Source of the DNA: Ruminococcus bromii
GTDB taxonomy: Bacteria; Bacillota; Clostridia; Oscillospirales; Acutalibacteraceae
Assembly (NCBI RefSeq): GCF_002834225.1
Contig: NZ_NNSR01000026.1
Coordinates: 1-64,000, forward strand
Length of the DNA stretch: 64,000 nt
Direction: 5' to 3'
Part shown: positions 34,298-42,701 of the stretch, in pieces
Numbering within the stretch: position 1 is the stretch's first letter
How the letters are laid out: each line of letters begins with the position of its first letter
Notes under the pieces: model-generated
Told to the model about the DNA's origin: nothing
The model's database searches: none
The model's input: the letters and a program-made list of their open reading frames with translations, nothing else
Made by a program: the position numbers and the translations under genes

Positions 34298-35170
34298 TTA
34301 TGATTTAAGATTTCTTGCTCCAAGGAAGAGTACTGCAAGCATACCCGAACCAACATGACTTCCTATAACAGGACCGATGTTTGTGACAATGATTTCTTTA
34401 CACTTGCCCTTTATTGCCTTTTTAAGCTCCTCCGCACCTTCGGGATTATCTGCATGTGCAATCATAACAACGCTGTTTTTTAAATCCTCGGCGTCCCTCT
34501 CAAGATGTTTTACGAGAGAAGGAACAACATTGCTTTTACCTCTGATTTTTGCAACATTGACAAGGCGGCCTTCATCGTCAACACTGAGAAGCGGCTTAAT
34601 CTGCAAGGCTTTGCCGAATGTAGCGGAAACAGCTGAAATTCTTCCGCCTCTCTTAAGGTGGTCAAGGTCTTCAACAACGAACCAATGACATACCTTAACT
34701 CGGGTTTCTTCAATGTATTCCCTGAGTTCGTCGATTCCGGCACCTTCGCTGTATTTTTTGCCGGCAAGGTAGATAAGAAGTCCAAGACCGGCAGAGTCAC
34801 AAAGTGAGTCGATTACAATGATTTTTCTGTCAGGATAAACATTCTGTAAATCCTTAACTGCCATCATACAAGTGTTATAAGTTCCGCTCAAGCCTGTTGA
34901 AATGCCGGTGTAGATAATGTCCTTGCCTGCTTTAAGGTAGTTTTCAAAGCTTTTGTAAAAGCTGTCATAGTTAATCTGCGTTGTTTTTGAATCAACACCG
35001 CCTTTAAGCTTATCGTAAAATTCCGAAAGACTCATCATTCTGCAATCGGGATAGTGAAGATAAGACTTGTCCTCCATATGAAATTCCATAGGAAGAACTT
35101 CAACTCCGATTTCATTGATAAGCTCCTGTGTGAGGTCGCAGGAGGCATCTGTCATAAATACATAATTCAT
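34298..35170 (-). CDS. DegV-family fatty acid-binding protein
   Basis: A 290-residue soluble protein of the DegV (FakB-like) family. The opening VFMTDASCDLTQELI, the TTQIN motif near residue 79, the GISTGLSGTYN loop (about 107-117) and DHLKRGGRIS (about 182-191) are all typical of the lipid-binding pocket. FakB proteins present fatty acids to the kinase FakA for phospholipid synthesis; no fakA is in this window. AAGGAGCG precedes the ATG. It is monocistronic. Confidence 0.93.
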   Translation of the reverse strand: MNYVFMTDASCDLTQELINEIGVEVLPMEFHMEDKSYLHYPDCRMMSLSEFYDKLKGGVDSKTTQINYDSFYKSFENYLKAGKDIIYTGISTGLSGTYNTCMMAVKDLQNVYPDRKIIVIDSLCDSAGLGLLIYLAGKKYSEGAGIDELREYIEETRVKVCHWFVVEDLDHLKRGGRISAVSATFGKALQIKPLLSVDDEGRLVNVAKIRGKSNVVPSLVKHLERDAEDLKNSVVMIAHADNPEGAEELKKAIKGKCKEIIVTNIGPVIGSHVGSGMLAVLFLGARNLKS

Positions 35171-35237
35171 AATTATCGCTCCTTTTCTGCGAAAATATTA
35201 TAAATCAATTCTAACAAATTATGATATAAATGTCAAT

Positions 35238-35266
35238 GAATATACACCCCTCCTTTTTCATATATA
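35238..35266 (+). promoter_or_regulatory. Sigma-E-like promoter of the YmxH-type gene
   Basis: GAATAT (35238-35243) and CATATATA (35259-35266) are separated by 15 bp. This resembles the sigma-E pattern (ATA-rich -35, CATA-starting -10). The ATG is at 35299. Confidence 0.4.
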
Positions 35267-35298
35267 TGTATCAAGCACAGCTTTCGGAGGGGTTATAA

Positions 35299-35586
35299 AT
35301 GAATTGCAGATTTACAGATTTAAGACATAAGGAAGTTATAAGCGCCTGTGACGGTACGAGGATTGGCTTTATTGACGATGTTATTGTTGACACCAAGTGT
35401 GCAACTGTTGTGTCAATTGTTATTTTCGGAAGACCGGGATTGTGCGGCTTGATAGGAAAATGTCAGGATTACATAATTCCGTGGGAGAAAATTGAACTCA
35501 TCGGAGAGGATACCGTAATCATCAGCTGTCAGACTCCAAAGCCAGTAAAAAAGCCGAAAAAACCTCATTTTGGGGCTAAATTTTGA
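35299..35586 (+). CDS. YlmC/YmxH-family PRC-barrel sporulation protein
   Basis: A 95-residue soluble protein made of one PRC-barrel domain (LRHKEVISACDGTRIGFIDDVIVDTKCATVVSIVIFG...DYIIPWEKIELIGEDTVII), followed by a Lys/Pro-rich tail. The YlmC/YmxH subfamily is found in endospore formers and is tied to sporulation, though its exact role is unclear. CGGAGGGG precedes the ATG. A sigma-E-like promoter lies upstream and sigE is about 2 kb away. Confidence 0.92.
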   Translation: MNCRFTDLRHKEVISACDGTRIGFIDDVIVDTKCATVVSIVIFGRPGLCGLIGKCQDYIIPWEKIELIGEDTVIISCQTPKPVKKPKKPHFGAKF

Positions 35587-35915
35587 ATTTTTGCAAATTT
35601 TCGCATTAAGGCAAAATAACCTAAGAAATTATCTATTATTTATGCATACTGCACAAATAATTATTTTTTTAAGAAATTAAAATTGAGTAAGTAACATTTT
35701 GGTTACAATTGTTACAATTTATCTTCCTGTATCAAACTTGCATTTTTCAAAAGTTTGTGCTTTAATACAATTGCAATTGTGTGTTTGATAAAATTTTACG
35801 ACTAAAGGACTTGGCACATTTTCAAACAGACAACTACATCTTGTATTTGTATCTGCTTTTGACAGCAGTTATTGTAGTTATCTTAATGTGCAAAAATCAC
35901 AGGGAGGATAAATTT

Positions 35916-36884
35916 TTGAGAGCGACAAACTATAAACACTACGGATGTGACAACAATTCGGTGAGTCCGAAAAGAACCCGCAAAACCGAAAAGAAGTCAA
36001 AACGCAAGGGCTTTAAGGTTTTATCCTATGCCATTGCGGTATCTCTGGCGGCAGTTGCTCTTGTTGTTCCGACAACAACTCTTGCTCCGGATGTAGACGC
36101 CTTTGAAGACAGCCGTGCTGCTTCACTTGCAGTCGGTAGCATCAACGACTTCTCACTTGTTATCACTGATAACTGCGTTGAAGAAACAACTGTTCCCGTA
36201 ACCCAAGAGATTACAACATCCGCAGCTGCTACACAGAAGACAACCGAAAAGAAAACTAAATCTGCAAAAACTGCTAAAACTGCAAAAAAGTCTGAAGCTT
36301 CACAGACCTCTAAAAAGACTGAAAGCTCAAAGTCAGAGCCTTCAGAGTCCGAGGTATCACAGCAGATCACACAAAGCTCTGCAAGCAGCAGTGCATCTTC
36401 TTCAGACGACAGCAGTTCAGCATCTAATTCTTCGGATTACAGCTACACAGATAACATATCAGATTCATCAAACGATCAGAGCGGTTATCTTGTAAGCATC
36501 AGCAATCCCGATCCGTCATACAGTCCTTCTCCTGTTTCTCTCTCAAGCTATGACAGAGAAAAATTAGAAAGACTTGTAATGGGCGAAGGTGGTTCAATGG
36601 GCTACGTAGGCTGCGCTCTTATTGCTCAGTCGATTCGTGACGCAATGAACCGTTCAAACACAACATCAATTGACAGAGTTATTTCGGAATACCGGTATTA
36701 CGGTTCTACAGCTTATGCACCCAGTCAGGAAGTTAAAAACGCTGTTTCTTTTATTTTTGATCAGAACGGCTCGGCGGTTCAGCACAGAGTTCTTTGCTTC
36801 TACACCGGCTCAAGCAGCTGGCATGAGTCACAGAATTACATCACAAGCATAGGTTCTGTGAAATTTTTTGATTTATGGTATTAA
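35916..36884 (+). CDS. Secreted SleB/CwlJ-like cell wall hydrolase
   Basis: TTG at 35916 is chosen because GGGAGG (35902-35907) lies 8 bp upstream. The frame is open back to a GTG at 35781 without a ribosome site, and that longer form would add a membrane helix. The 322-residue form has a basic n-region and hydrophobic core (VLSYAIAVSLAAVALVV), cleavage near DVDA, then a long Ser/Thr/Lys-rich linker (to about residue 220). The C-terminal domain (ERLVMGEGGSMGYVGCALIAQSI...YAPSQEVKNAVSFIF) matches the Hydrolase_2 fold, with the catalytic Glu likely in MGEGG. It probably cleaves peptidoglycan. The gap 35587-35915 holds only AT-rich promoter-like DNA. Confidence 0.75.
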   Translation: MRATNYKHYGCDNNSVSPKRTRKTEKKSKRKGFKVLSYAIAVSLAAVALVVPTTTLAPDVDAFEDSRAASLAVGSINDFSLVITDNCVEETTVPVTQEITTSAAATQKTTEKKTKSAKTAKTAKKSEASQTSKKTESSKSEPSESEVSQQITQSSASSSASSSDDSSSASNSSDYSYTDNISDSSNDQSGYLVSISNPDPSYSPSPVSLSSYDREKLERLVMGEGGSMGYVGCALIAQSIRDAMNRSNTTSIDRVISEYRYYGSTAYAPSQEVKNAVSFIFDQNGSAVQHRVLCFYTGSSSWHESQNYITSIGSVKFFDLWY

Positions 36885-36920
36885 GACCGGTTTACGGAAT
36901 ACAATTTAATTATCAATAAA

Positions 36921-36969
36921 AAAATCAGGTGTTTTTGAAAAAAGTCTTCGAAAACACTTGATTTTTTTT
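36921..36969 (+). terminator. Terminator after the wall hydrolase gene
   Basis: AAAATCAGGTGTTTT (36921-36935) pairs with AAAACACTTGATTTT (36951-36965) with one wobble, then T residues. Confidence 0.85.
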
Positions 36970-36985
36970 ATTTTTATGGTATAAT
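36958..36985 (+). promoter_or_regulatory. Sigma-A promoter of rpsB-tsf
   Basis: TTGATT (36958-36963), inside the terminator's 3' arm, 16-bp spacer, TATAAT (36980-36985). Confidence 0.75.
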
Positions 36986-36991
36986 ATACGA

Positions 36992-37093
36992 GCAATTCGC
37001 ACGCTGATGTCTGTCGGCAGGGTGGCAAATTCAAAGGATTTGCTTGATGGCTGATAAAAACAAAGGCACAGCGGAGGTTTTAACCTAAGGAGG
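36992..37093 (+). promoter_or_regulatory. Structured 5' leader of rpsB
   Basis: A leader of about 110 nt. It contains the hairpin GCAAAT (37025-37030)/ATTTGC (37038-37043) and AGGTT/AACCT (37075-37079 with 37082-37086) directly before the AAGGAGG ribosome site. It could let S2 repress its own translation, as in other bacteria. Confidence 0.4.
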
Positions 37094-37102
37094 ATTTTTA
37101 TT

Positions 37103-37828
37103 ATGGCAGTAGTTTCAATGAAACAGCTTCTTGAAGCAGGTGTACATTTTGGTCACCAGACAAGAAGATGGAACCCTAAGATGGCTGAGTACATTTTTAC
37201 TGAGCGTAACGGTATTTACATTATCGACCTTCAGAAGAGTGTAAAGAAGCTTGAAGAGGCTTACAACTTTGTTCGTGAGCTTTCGGCAGAAGGCAAGAGC
37301 GTTCTCTTTGTAGGTACAAAGAAGCAGGCTCAGGATTCTGTTAAGGAAGAGGCAGAGCGTGCAGGCGCTTATTATGTAAACGCAAGATGGCTCGGCGGTA
37401 TGCTCACAAACTTTGCAACAATCAGAAGAAGAATTGCTCGTTTAAAGCAGCTCCGTGCTATGCAGGAAGACGGCACTTTCGATCTTCTCCCTAAGAAGGA
37501 AGTTATCAAGCTCAATCTTGAGATTGAAAAGCTTGAGAAATTTATGGGCGGCATCAAGGATATGACAGAAATGCCGGGCGCACTCTTTATTGTTGACCCG
37601 AGAAAAGAAAGAATTGCCGTTTCAGAGGCAAAGAAGCTCAATATTCCTATCGTTGCTATCGTAGATACAAACTGCGATCCTGATGAGATTGATTATGTTA
37701 TCCCCGGCAACGACGACGCTATTCGTGCAGTAAAGCTTATTGCAGGTGCAATGGCTAACGCTATCATCGAAGGCAGAGAAGGTCAGATGGGTGCAGCAGC
37801 TGTTGAAGAGGAAGAAACAGCTGAATAA
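37103..37828 (+). CDS. rpsB: 30S ribosomal protein S2
   Basis: A 241-residue S2 protein ([41 protein letters not shown]), with the C-terminal [24 protein letters not shown] segment. It binds the 30S subunit near the head-body junction and is needed for S1 binding or start-site selection. AAGGAGG precedes the ATG. It is followed by tsf after 64 bp, the conserved bacterial order. Confidence 0.98.
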   Translation: MAVVSMKQLLEAGVHFGHQTRRWNPKMAEYIFTERNGIYIIDLQKSVKKLEEAYNFVRELSAEGKSVLFVGTKKQAQDSVKEEAERAGAYYVNARWLGGMLTNFATIRRRIARLKQLRAMQEDGTFDLLPKKEVIKLNLEIEKLEKFMGGIKDMTEMPGALFIVDPRKERIAVSEAKKLNIPIVAIVDTNCDPDEIDYVIPGNDDAIRAVKLIAGAMANAIIEGREGQMGAAAVEEEETAE

Positions 37829-37892
37829 TCATTTGTGATTATAACCTCATTTATATATATTAATTATATTAATTTGAAAGGATGTTTTCATA

Positions 37893-38804
37893 ATGGCAGC
37901 ATTTACAGCTCAGGATGTAAAAGCATTAAGAGAAAAAACAGGCTGCGGCATGATGGATTGCAAGAAGGCACTCACTAATGCTGATGGCGATATGGATAAA
38001 GCAGTTGACTTTTTAAGAGAACAGGGCCTTGCTAAGCAGGCTAAGAAGGCAAGCAGAGTTGCAGCAGAGGGTGTTGCATATGCCTGCACAAACGATGACC
38101 TTTCAGTAGGCGTTGTTGTAGAAGTTAACGCTGAAACAGACTTCGTTGCCAAGAACGATTCATTTATGGATTTCGTTAAGGCTTGTGCTAACACAATTAT
38201 CGAGCAGAACCCTGCTGATGTTGAGGCTCTCCTCACACTTAAGGCATCAGGTTCAGATCAGACAATCGCTGAAATGCTTCAGGAAAAGGTTCTCACAATC
38301 GGTGAGAATATTCAAATTCGTCGTTTTGAGCGTATGGAAGGCGCTTGTGTTGCTTATGTACACGCAGGCGGCAAGATTGGCGTTCTCGTTAACTTTGATA
38401 CAGACCTCGCTGCAAAGCCTGAGTTTGTTGCATACGGCAAGGATGTTGCAATGCAGATTGCAGCTCTTAACACTCCTTACCTCAACGAGAGTGAAGTTCC
38501 TGCAGAAATCATTGAGCATGAGAAGGAAGTTATGCGTCAGCAGGTAATCAACGAAGGTAAGCCCGAGCAGATTGCCGACAAGATTGTTATGGGTAAGATT
38601 GGTAAGTTCTACAAGGAGAACTGTCTTCTTGACCAGGAGTTCGTTAAGGACAATAAGATCAACATCAAGCAGTACACACAGAATACTGCTAAGGAGCTTG
38701 GCGGTTCTATCGAAATCAAGAAGTTCGTTCGTTTTGAAAAGGGCGAAGGCATTGAAAAGCGTCAGGACGACTTTGCTGCAGAAGTTGCAAGCATGGTTAA
38801 ATAA
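37893..38804 (+). CDS. tsf: Translation elongation factor Ts
   Basis: A 303-residue guanine nucleotide exchange factor for EF-Tu. It has an N-terminal UBA-like domain (VKALREKTGCGMMDCKKALTNADGDMDKAVDFLR), the conserved core ETDFVAKND (TDF..), and the C-terminal dimerisation modules. GAAAGGATG precedes the ATG. It is in an operon with rpsB. Confidence 0.98.
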   Translation: MAAFTAQDVKALREKTGCGMMDCKKALTNADGDMDKAVDFLREQGLAKQAKKASRVAAEGVAYACTNDDLSVGVVVEVNAETDFVAKNDSFMDFVKACANTIIEQNPADVEALLTLKASGSDQTIAEMLQEKVLTIGENIQIRRFERMEGACVAYVHAGGKIGVLVNFDTDLAAKPEFVAYGKDVAMQIAALNTPYLNESEVPAEIIEHEKEVMRQQVINEGKPEQIADKIVMGKIGKFYKENCLLDQEFVKDNKINIKQYTQNTAKELGGSIEIKKFVRFEKGEGIEKRQDDFAAEVASMVK

Positions 38805-38833
38805 TTGTTTTGACATCCAAAGCATAATATTCG

Positions 38834-38862
38834 GAGCAGAGATTAAATTCTCTGCTCTTTTT
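38834..38862 (+). terminator. Terminator of rpsB-tsf
   Basis: GAGCAGAGA (38834-38842) pairs with TCTCTGCTC (38849-38857), then TTTTTG. Confidence 0.88.
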
Positions 38863-38885
38863 GTTTGCCTGAAATTAAAATTGAC

Positions 38886-38917
38886 AATAAAAATACGGAA
38901 CAGAAATCTGCTCCGTA
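38886..38917 (-). terminator. Terminator of the HAD hydrolase gene
   Basis: On the minus strand TACGGAGCAGA pairs with TCTGTTCCGTA with one mismatch, followed by a T run. Confidence 0.7.
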
Positions 38918-38920
38918 CAA

Positions 38921-39487
38921 TCATTTAATGAATATCCAGCTTTCAATCTTGTCACCGTCAACCATAAAGGCTTTGTCAGCAATTTCAGCAAGCGGCGAAT
39001 CGCTGTAACTGTCCGAATAAAAGCTGTCAATTTTACCGTTGGGAAAAGCCTCGTAAAACCGTTTCACCTTTTCCTTGCCGTGGCAGTTAACTCCGGTGTA
39101 TTTTCCGCTTTGCATATTAACCTTTGATGCAATAAGATTTTTGATTTTAAGCCTTTCACAAACGGGTTTTAGCAAAAACTCGGGTGATGCCGAAATAATT
39201 ACATCGTCATCTTTCTTTTGTTCAAGATAAAACGGCTTTATATTTCCAATGTATTCCTTCCAAAAGTCTTTTACATCTTTTTCGGTATCACAAAATGCAA
39301 GAAATCTGTACATTTTTTCTTTAAATTCAGTTTTTGTACCTTTTTTAAACACATAAAATTTCAAAAATGCCCCAAAAAGCGATGGGGCGAGGGTGATAAT
39401 TTTTTTATGCCTTTTAAGGCAGAATAAATAGAAGTCGGCTGTTGAGTCACCGTAATAAACGGTTTTGTCAAAATCATATGCATTCAT
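38921..39487 (-). CDS. HAD-superfamily phosphatase (subfamily IB-like)
   Basis: A 188-residue HAD hydrolase. Motif I is DFDKTVYYGDS (Asp5, Asp7), motif II is ISASPEFL (about 99-106), the Lys is in HGKEKVKR (about 137-144), and motif III is SDSYSDSP (about 158-165). The helical cap inserted after motif I is typical of the phosphoserine phosphatase-like IB group. Substrate unknown. It interrupts the rpsB-tsf/pyrH-frr block on the opposite strand. Confidence 0.88.
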   Translation of the reverse strand: MNAYDFDKTVYYGDSTADFYLFCLKRHKKIITLAPSLFGAFLKFYVFKKGTKTEFKEKMYRFLAFCDTEKDVKDFWKEYIGNIKPFYLEQKKDDDVIISASPEFLLKPVCERLKIKNLIASKVNMQSGKYTGVNCHGKEKVKRFYEAFPNGKIDSFYSDSYSDSPLAEIADKAFMVDGDKIESWIFIK

Positions 39488-39635
39488 AATATATAAATTC
39501 CTTTGTTATGCCATCCTTAAAATTAAATTCTTTGTTGTGAACCTCTACCATTATAGTATGAGAGCGTAATTTTTGCAACCTCTCCTGCAAGGAATGCCCT
39601 TGTTAGCCGAATGTTTAAAAAATATACTTAATCCC

Positions 39636-39676
39636 CAAAGTAAGTTCCGCAGCAAAAAGAGGCGGAACTTACTTTG
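39636..39676. terminator. 15-bp perfect hairpin
   Basis: CAAAGTAAGTTCCGC (39636-39650) pairs with GCGGAACTTACTTTG (39662-39676). The following sequence is not a clear T run, so it may be a structural or regulatory element rather than a terminator. Confidence 0.55.
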
Positions 39677-39711
39677 AAAATTAACTTTATTCAAAAAACA
39701 GCCACTAAACC

Positions 39712-39740
39712 TTTACAAACCCCACAAGATATTGTATTAT
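39712..39740 (+). promoter_or_regulatory. Sigma-A promoter of the pyrH operon
   Basis: TTTACA (39712-39717), 17-bp spacer, TATTAT (39735-39740). Confidence 0.65.
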
Positions 39741-39774
39741 ATTAGTAATTATAATTTATCGTGGGGTGTTATGT

Positions 39775-40488
39775 ATGAAGCCGAAATATAAAAGAGTATT
39801 ATTAAAACTTTCAGGCGAATCGCTTGCAGGTGAAATGAAACATGGCATTGATTTTGAAACTGTTCTCAAAATCTGTAAGCCAATCAAAGAATGTGTTGAC
39901 GCAGGAGTAGAAGTCGGCATAGTAGTAGGCGGAGGCAACTTCTGGCGTGGCAGAAGCTCAGGTGAAATGGACAGAACAAGAGCCGACCATATGGGTATGC
40001 TTGCAACAACAATCAATGCGCTCGGTGTTTGTGACGCACTTGAACAGCTTGGTGTTAATGTTCGTGTTCAGACAGCTATCGCTATGCATCAGATTGCTGA
40101 GCCGTATATCAGAAACAAGGCTGTTCTTCACCTTCAAAAGGGAAGAGTAGTAGTGTTCGGCTGCGGAACAGGCAACCCGTTCTTCAGCACAGACACAGCA
40201 GCGGCTCTCCGTGCAGCTGAAATTGAGGCAGACATTGTTATGAAAGCTACTATGGTTGACGGCGTTTATGACAGCGATCCTAAGAAAAATCCAAACGCTA
40301 AGAAATATGACACAATTTCATTTCATGAGGTTCTCAATAAGGATCTTGCTGTTATGGATAGCACAGCTGCATCTCTTTGTAAGGACAACAATCTGCCTAT
40401 CCTTGTATTCAGCATTGATGACCCTGAAAACATATACAAAGCTGTTTGCGGTGAAAATATCGGTACTATCGTAACAGCTAACGACTAA
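39775..40488 (+). CDS. pyrH: Uridylate kinase
   Basis: ATG at 39775 is taken as the start; a GTG at 39766 is in frame but overlaps the GGGGTG ribosome site. The 237-residue amino-acid-kinase fold enzyme converts UMP to UDP. Visible are [26 protein letters not shown], and the [13 protein letters not shown] segment that binds UMP. It opens the operon pyrH-frr-uppS-cdsA-dxr-rseP-ispG-polC. Confidence 0.97.
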   Translation: MKPKYKRVLLKLSGESLAGEMKHGIDFETVLKICKPIKECVDAGVEVGIVVGGGNFWRGRSSGEMDRTRADHMGMLATTINALGVCDALEQLGVNVRVQTAIAMHQIAEPYIRNKAVLHLQKGRVVVFGCGTGNPFFSTDTAAALRAAEIEADIVMKATMVDGVYDSDPKKNPNAKKYDTISFHEVLNKDLAVMDSTAASLCKDNNLPILVFSIDDPENIYKAVCGENIGTIVTAND

Positions 40489-40545
40489 TTCAATTGATTA
40501 TTTTACTGACTTTTTAACAATAATTATTATACAGGAGGCATAAAT

Positions 40546-41100
40546 ATGCAGACACAGTTAAAAAAAGCCGGCGAAACCATGGACAGACGCCTTGAACATA
40601 TGCGCAGGGAATTTTCGGAAATCAGAGCAGGCAGAGCAAATCCCGCTGTTCTTGATAAAGTAAAGGTTGACTACTACGGCGCACCCACACCCGTAAATCA
40701 GCTTGCCGCAGTATCTGTTACAGAGGCAAGAACTCTTACAATTCAGCCATGGGATGCGTCTGTATTAAGACAGATTGAAAAGGCTATACAGACTTCAGAC
40801 ATCGGTATCAATCCGCAAAATGACGGTAAGATTATCCGTCTTATCTTTCCACCGCTCACAGAGGACAGAAGAAAAGAAATTGTAAAAGATGTTCAGAAAA
40901 TTGCCGAAGAAACCAAGGTTCAAATTCGTAATGTACGCCGTGAACTTATCGACAAGCTTAAAGCTATGAAGAAGGACGGCGAGCTTACAGAGGACGATCT
41001 CAAGCAGGGCGAAAAGAAAGCTCAGGATCTTACAGATAAGTATGTCAAAGAAGTTGAGAGCGTTTCTGCAGTAAAGCAGAAAGAAATTTTGGAGATGTAA
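40546..41100 (+). CDS. frr: Ribosome recycling factor
   Basis: A 184-residue protein with the three-helix bundle/beta layout of RRF (LEHMRREFSEIRAGRANPAVLDKVKVDYYG, PWDASVLRQIEKAI, FPPLTEDRRKEIVKDV). With EF-G it splits post-termination ribosomes. AGGAGG precedes the ATG. One base separates its stop from the uppS start. Confidence 0.98.
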   Translation: MQTQLKKAGETMDRRLEHMRREFSEIRAGRANPAVLDKVKVDYYGAPTPVNQLAAVSVTEARTLTIQPWDASVLRQIEKAIQTSDIGINPQNDGKIIRLIFPPLTEDRRKEIVKDVQKIAEETKVQIRNVRRELIDKLKAMKKDGELTEDDLKQGEKKAQDLTDKYVKEVESVSAVKQKEILEM

Positions 41101-41101
41101 T

Positions 41102-41848
41102 ATGGCTTTTTTCTCAAAGAAAAAAGATGAGCAGATTGGGGTTACAGACCTCAATCTGCCTTCACATATCGGAATTATTATGGACGGCAACGGCCGTTGG
41201 GCAAAAAAAAGAGGACTTCCGAGAAAGGCAGGTCACCGTCAGGGTGCAAAAACTTTCAGAACCATAACAAGATACTGTTCCGATATCGGAATAAAGTACC
41301 TTACCGTATATGCTTTTTCAACCGAAAACTGGAAAAGACCGCAGGATGAGGTTGAGTCACTTATGTCGCTTTTTAAATCATACCTCAATGAAGCACTTGA
41401 AGATTTTAAAGACGACAGTATTGTGGTAAAATTCATCGGTGATAAGTCAGGATTTAACGATGAACTTCGTGAGCTTATGATTGAAAACGAAGAGAGTTCA
41501 AAAGACCGTGACGGTATGGTTCTTAATATTGCTATGAATTACGGCAGTCGTGACGAAATTGTCAGAGCTGTTAAAAATATTTCTGAGGATGTCAAAATCG
41601 GCAAAATTTCTTCCGACGACATAACAGAAAATCTCTTTTCAAATTATCTTTACACCGCAGGTCAGCCCGATCCGGATCTTATTATCAGACCGAGCGGTGA
41701 ATACAGAATTTCAAATTTCCTTTTGTGGCAGTCTGCTTATACGGAATTTGTAATAATGAACAAATTATGGCCTGATTTTCAGAAATCAGACCTTGACGAA
41801 GCATTAAAAATATACTCCTCCAGAAACAGAAGATATGGCGGAGTTTGA
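41102..41848 (+). CDS. uppS: Isoprenyl transferase (undecaprenyl diphosphate synthase)
   Basis: A 248-residue cis-prenyltransferase making the C55 lipid carrier for wall and surface glycans. Catalytic Asp28 is in IIMDGNGRWAKKRG. The later YAFSTENWKRP and DLIIRPSGEYRISNFLLWQSAYTEF segments are family hallmarks. The RPSGE-x-RISNFLLWQ motif here has Tyr-Arg where many have Leu/Gln-Arg. It is followed after 16 bp by cdsA. Confidence 0.97.
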   Translation: MAFFSKKKDEQIGVTDLNLPSHIGIIMDGNGRWAKKRGLPRKAGHRQGAKTFRTITRYCSDIGIKYLTVYAFSTENWKRPQDEVESLMSLFKSYLNEALEDFKDDSIVVKFIGDKSGFNDELRELMIENEESSKDRDGMVLNIAMNYGSRDEIVRAVKNISEDVKIGKISSDDITENLFSNYLYTAGQPDPDLIIRPSGEYRISNFLLWQSAYTEFVIMNKLWPDFQKSDLDEALKIYSSRNRRYGGV

Positions 41849-41864
41849 TGAGAGTTGATATAAA

Positions 41865-42695
41865 ATGAAATCCCTCAAGCCTCGGCTGCTGACAGCCGTA
41901 ATAGGAATACCACTACTGCTGATTGTTCTGTTTGTATCGGAACTTTGGCTCCCGTTTACAGGCATAGTCATAGGAGCATTTTCGGCATTTATGACAGGTG
42001 AGTATCTGCACGCAAGGAAGATGCTTTATAAGTTTCACCTTTCCATACCTTGTATAGTTTTTTCTTTCCTGCTTTCGATTTTGGTTACAACAAAGTTTCT
42101 GTATATTTTGATTTTTGTATTCATATTAACAGCCTTTGCAGTAATGATTTTCAAACACGAAAAGACAAACTATGCCGATGTTGCATATTCAGTGTTCGGA
42201 ACTTTTTTAATTTCTTTTGGAATGAGTGCCATCCCGATTGCCTGTGCATCATCTGTATCAATTACTTTCTGCTATATATGTATTTTCGCATTACCGTGGA
42301 TGGCAGACGCAGGCGGCTTCTTTATCGGAGCATCGTTCGGCAAGCACAAGCTTTGCCCGAAAATCAGTCCTAAAAAGACTGTTGAGGGTGCAATCGGCGG
42401 AATACTTTTTTGTGACCTTACAGCTGTAATCATCGGTCTTATATTTAGTTTTTGGGTTATGCCTGACGCCAACATCAACTTCTGGGCATTGATTCTTCTC
42501 GGTGTAATTGACGCTCCTGTATCAATTCTCGGCGATTTGAGTTTTTCTCTTATCAAAAGAAGCTACGGGATTAAGGACTACGGCTCAATTTTTCCCGGTC
42601 ACGGCGGAATGCTCGACAGGTTCGACAGCATAATATTTACTGCACCCGTTCTTGTTGCAATCAATCAATTCATACCTTTCATAACAGTGGGGTAA
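41865..42695 (+). CDS. cdsA: Phosphatidate cytidylyltransferase
   Basis: A 276-residue polytopic enzyme that makes CDP-diacylglycerol. About eight membrane helices precede and include the CDS signature near the C-terminus (DLSFSLIKRSYGIKDYGSIFPGHGGMLDRFDSI, residues about 225-257). The DAGGFFIGASFGKHKLCPKISPKKTVEG region is typical of the active site. It supplies phospholipid precursors and is in its usual place between uppS and dxr. Confidence 0.97.
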   Translation: MKSLKPRLLTAVIGIPLLLIVLFVSELWLPFTGIVIGAFSAFMTGEYLHARKMLYKFHLSIPCIVFSFLLSILVTTKFLYILIFVFILTAFAVMIFKHEKTNYADVAYSVFGTFLISFGMSAIPIACASSVSITFCYICIFALPWMADAGGFFIGASFGKHKLCPKISPKKTVEGAIGGILFCDLTAVIIGLIFSFWVMPDANINFWALILLGVIDAPVSILGDLSFSLIKRSYGIKDYGSIFPGHGGMLDRFDSIIFTAPVLVAINQFIPFITVG

Positions 42696-42701
42696 ACTAA
42701 A

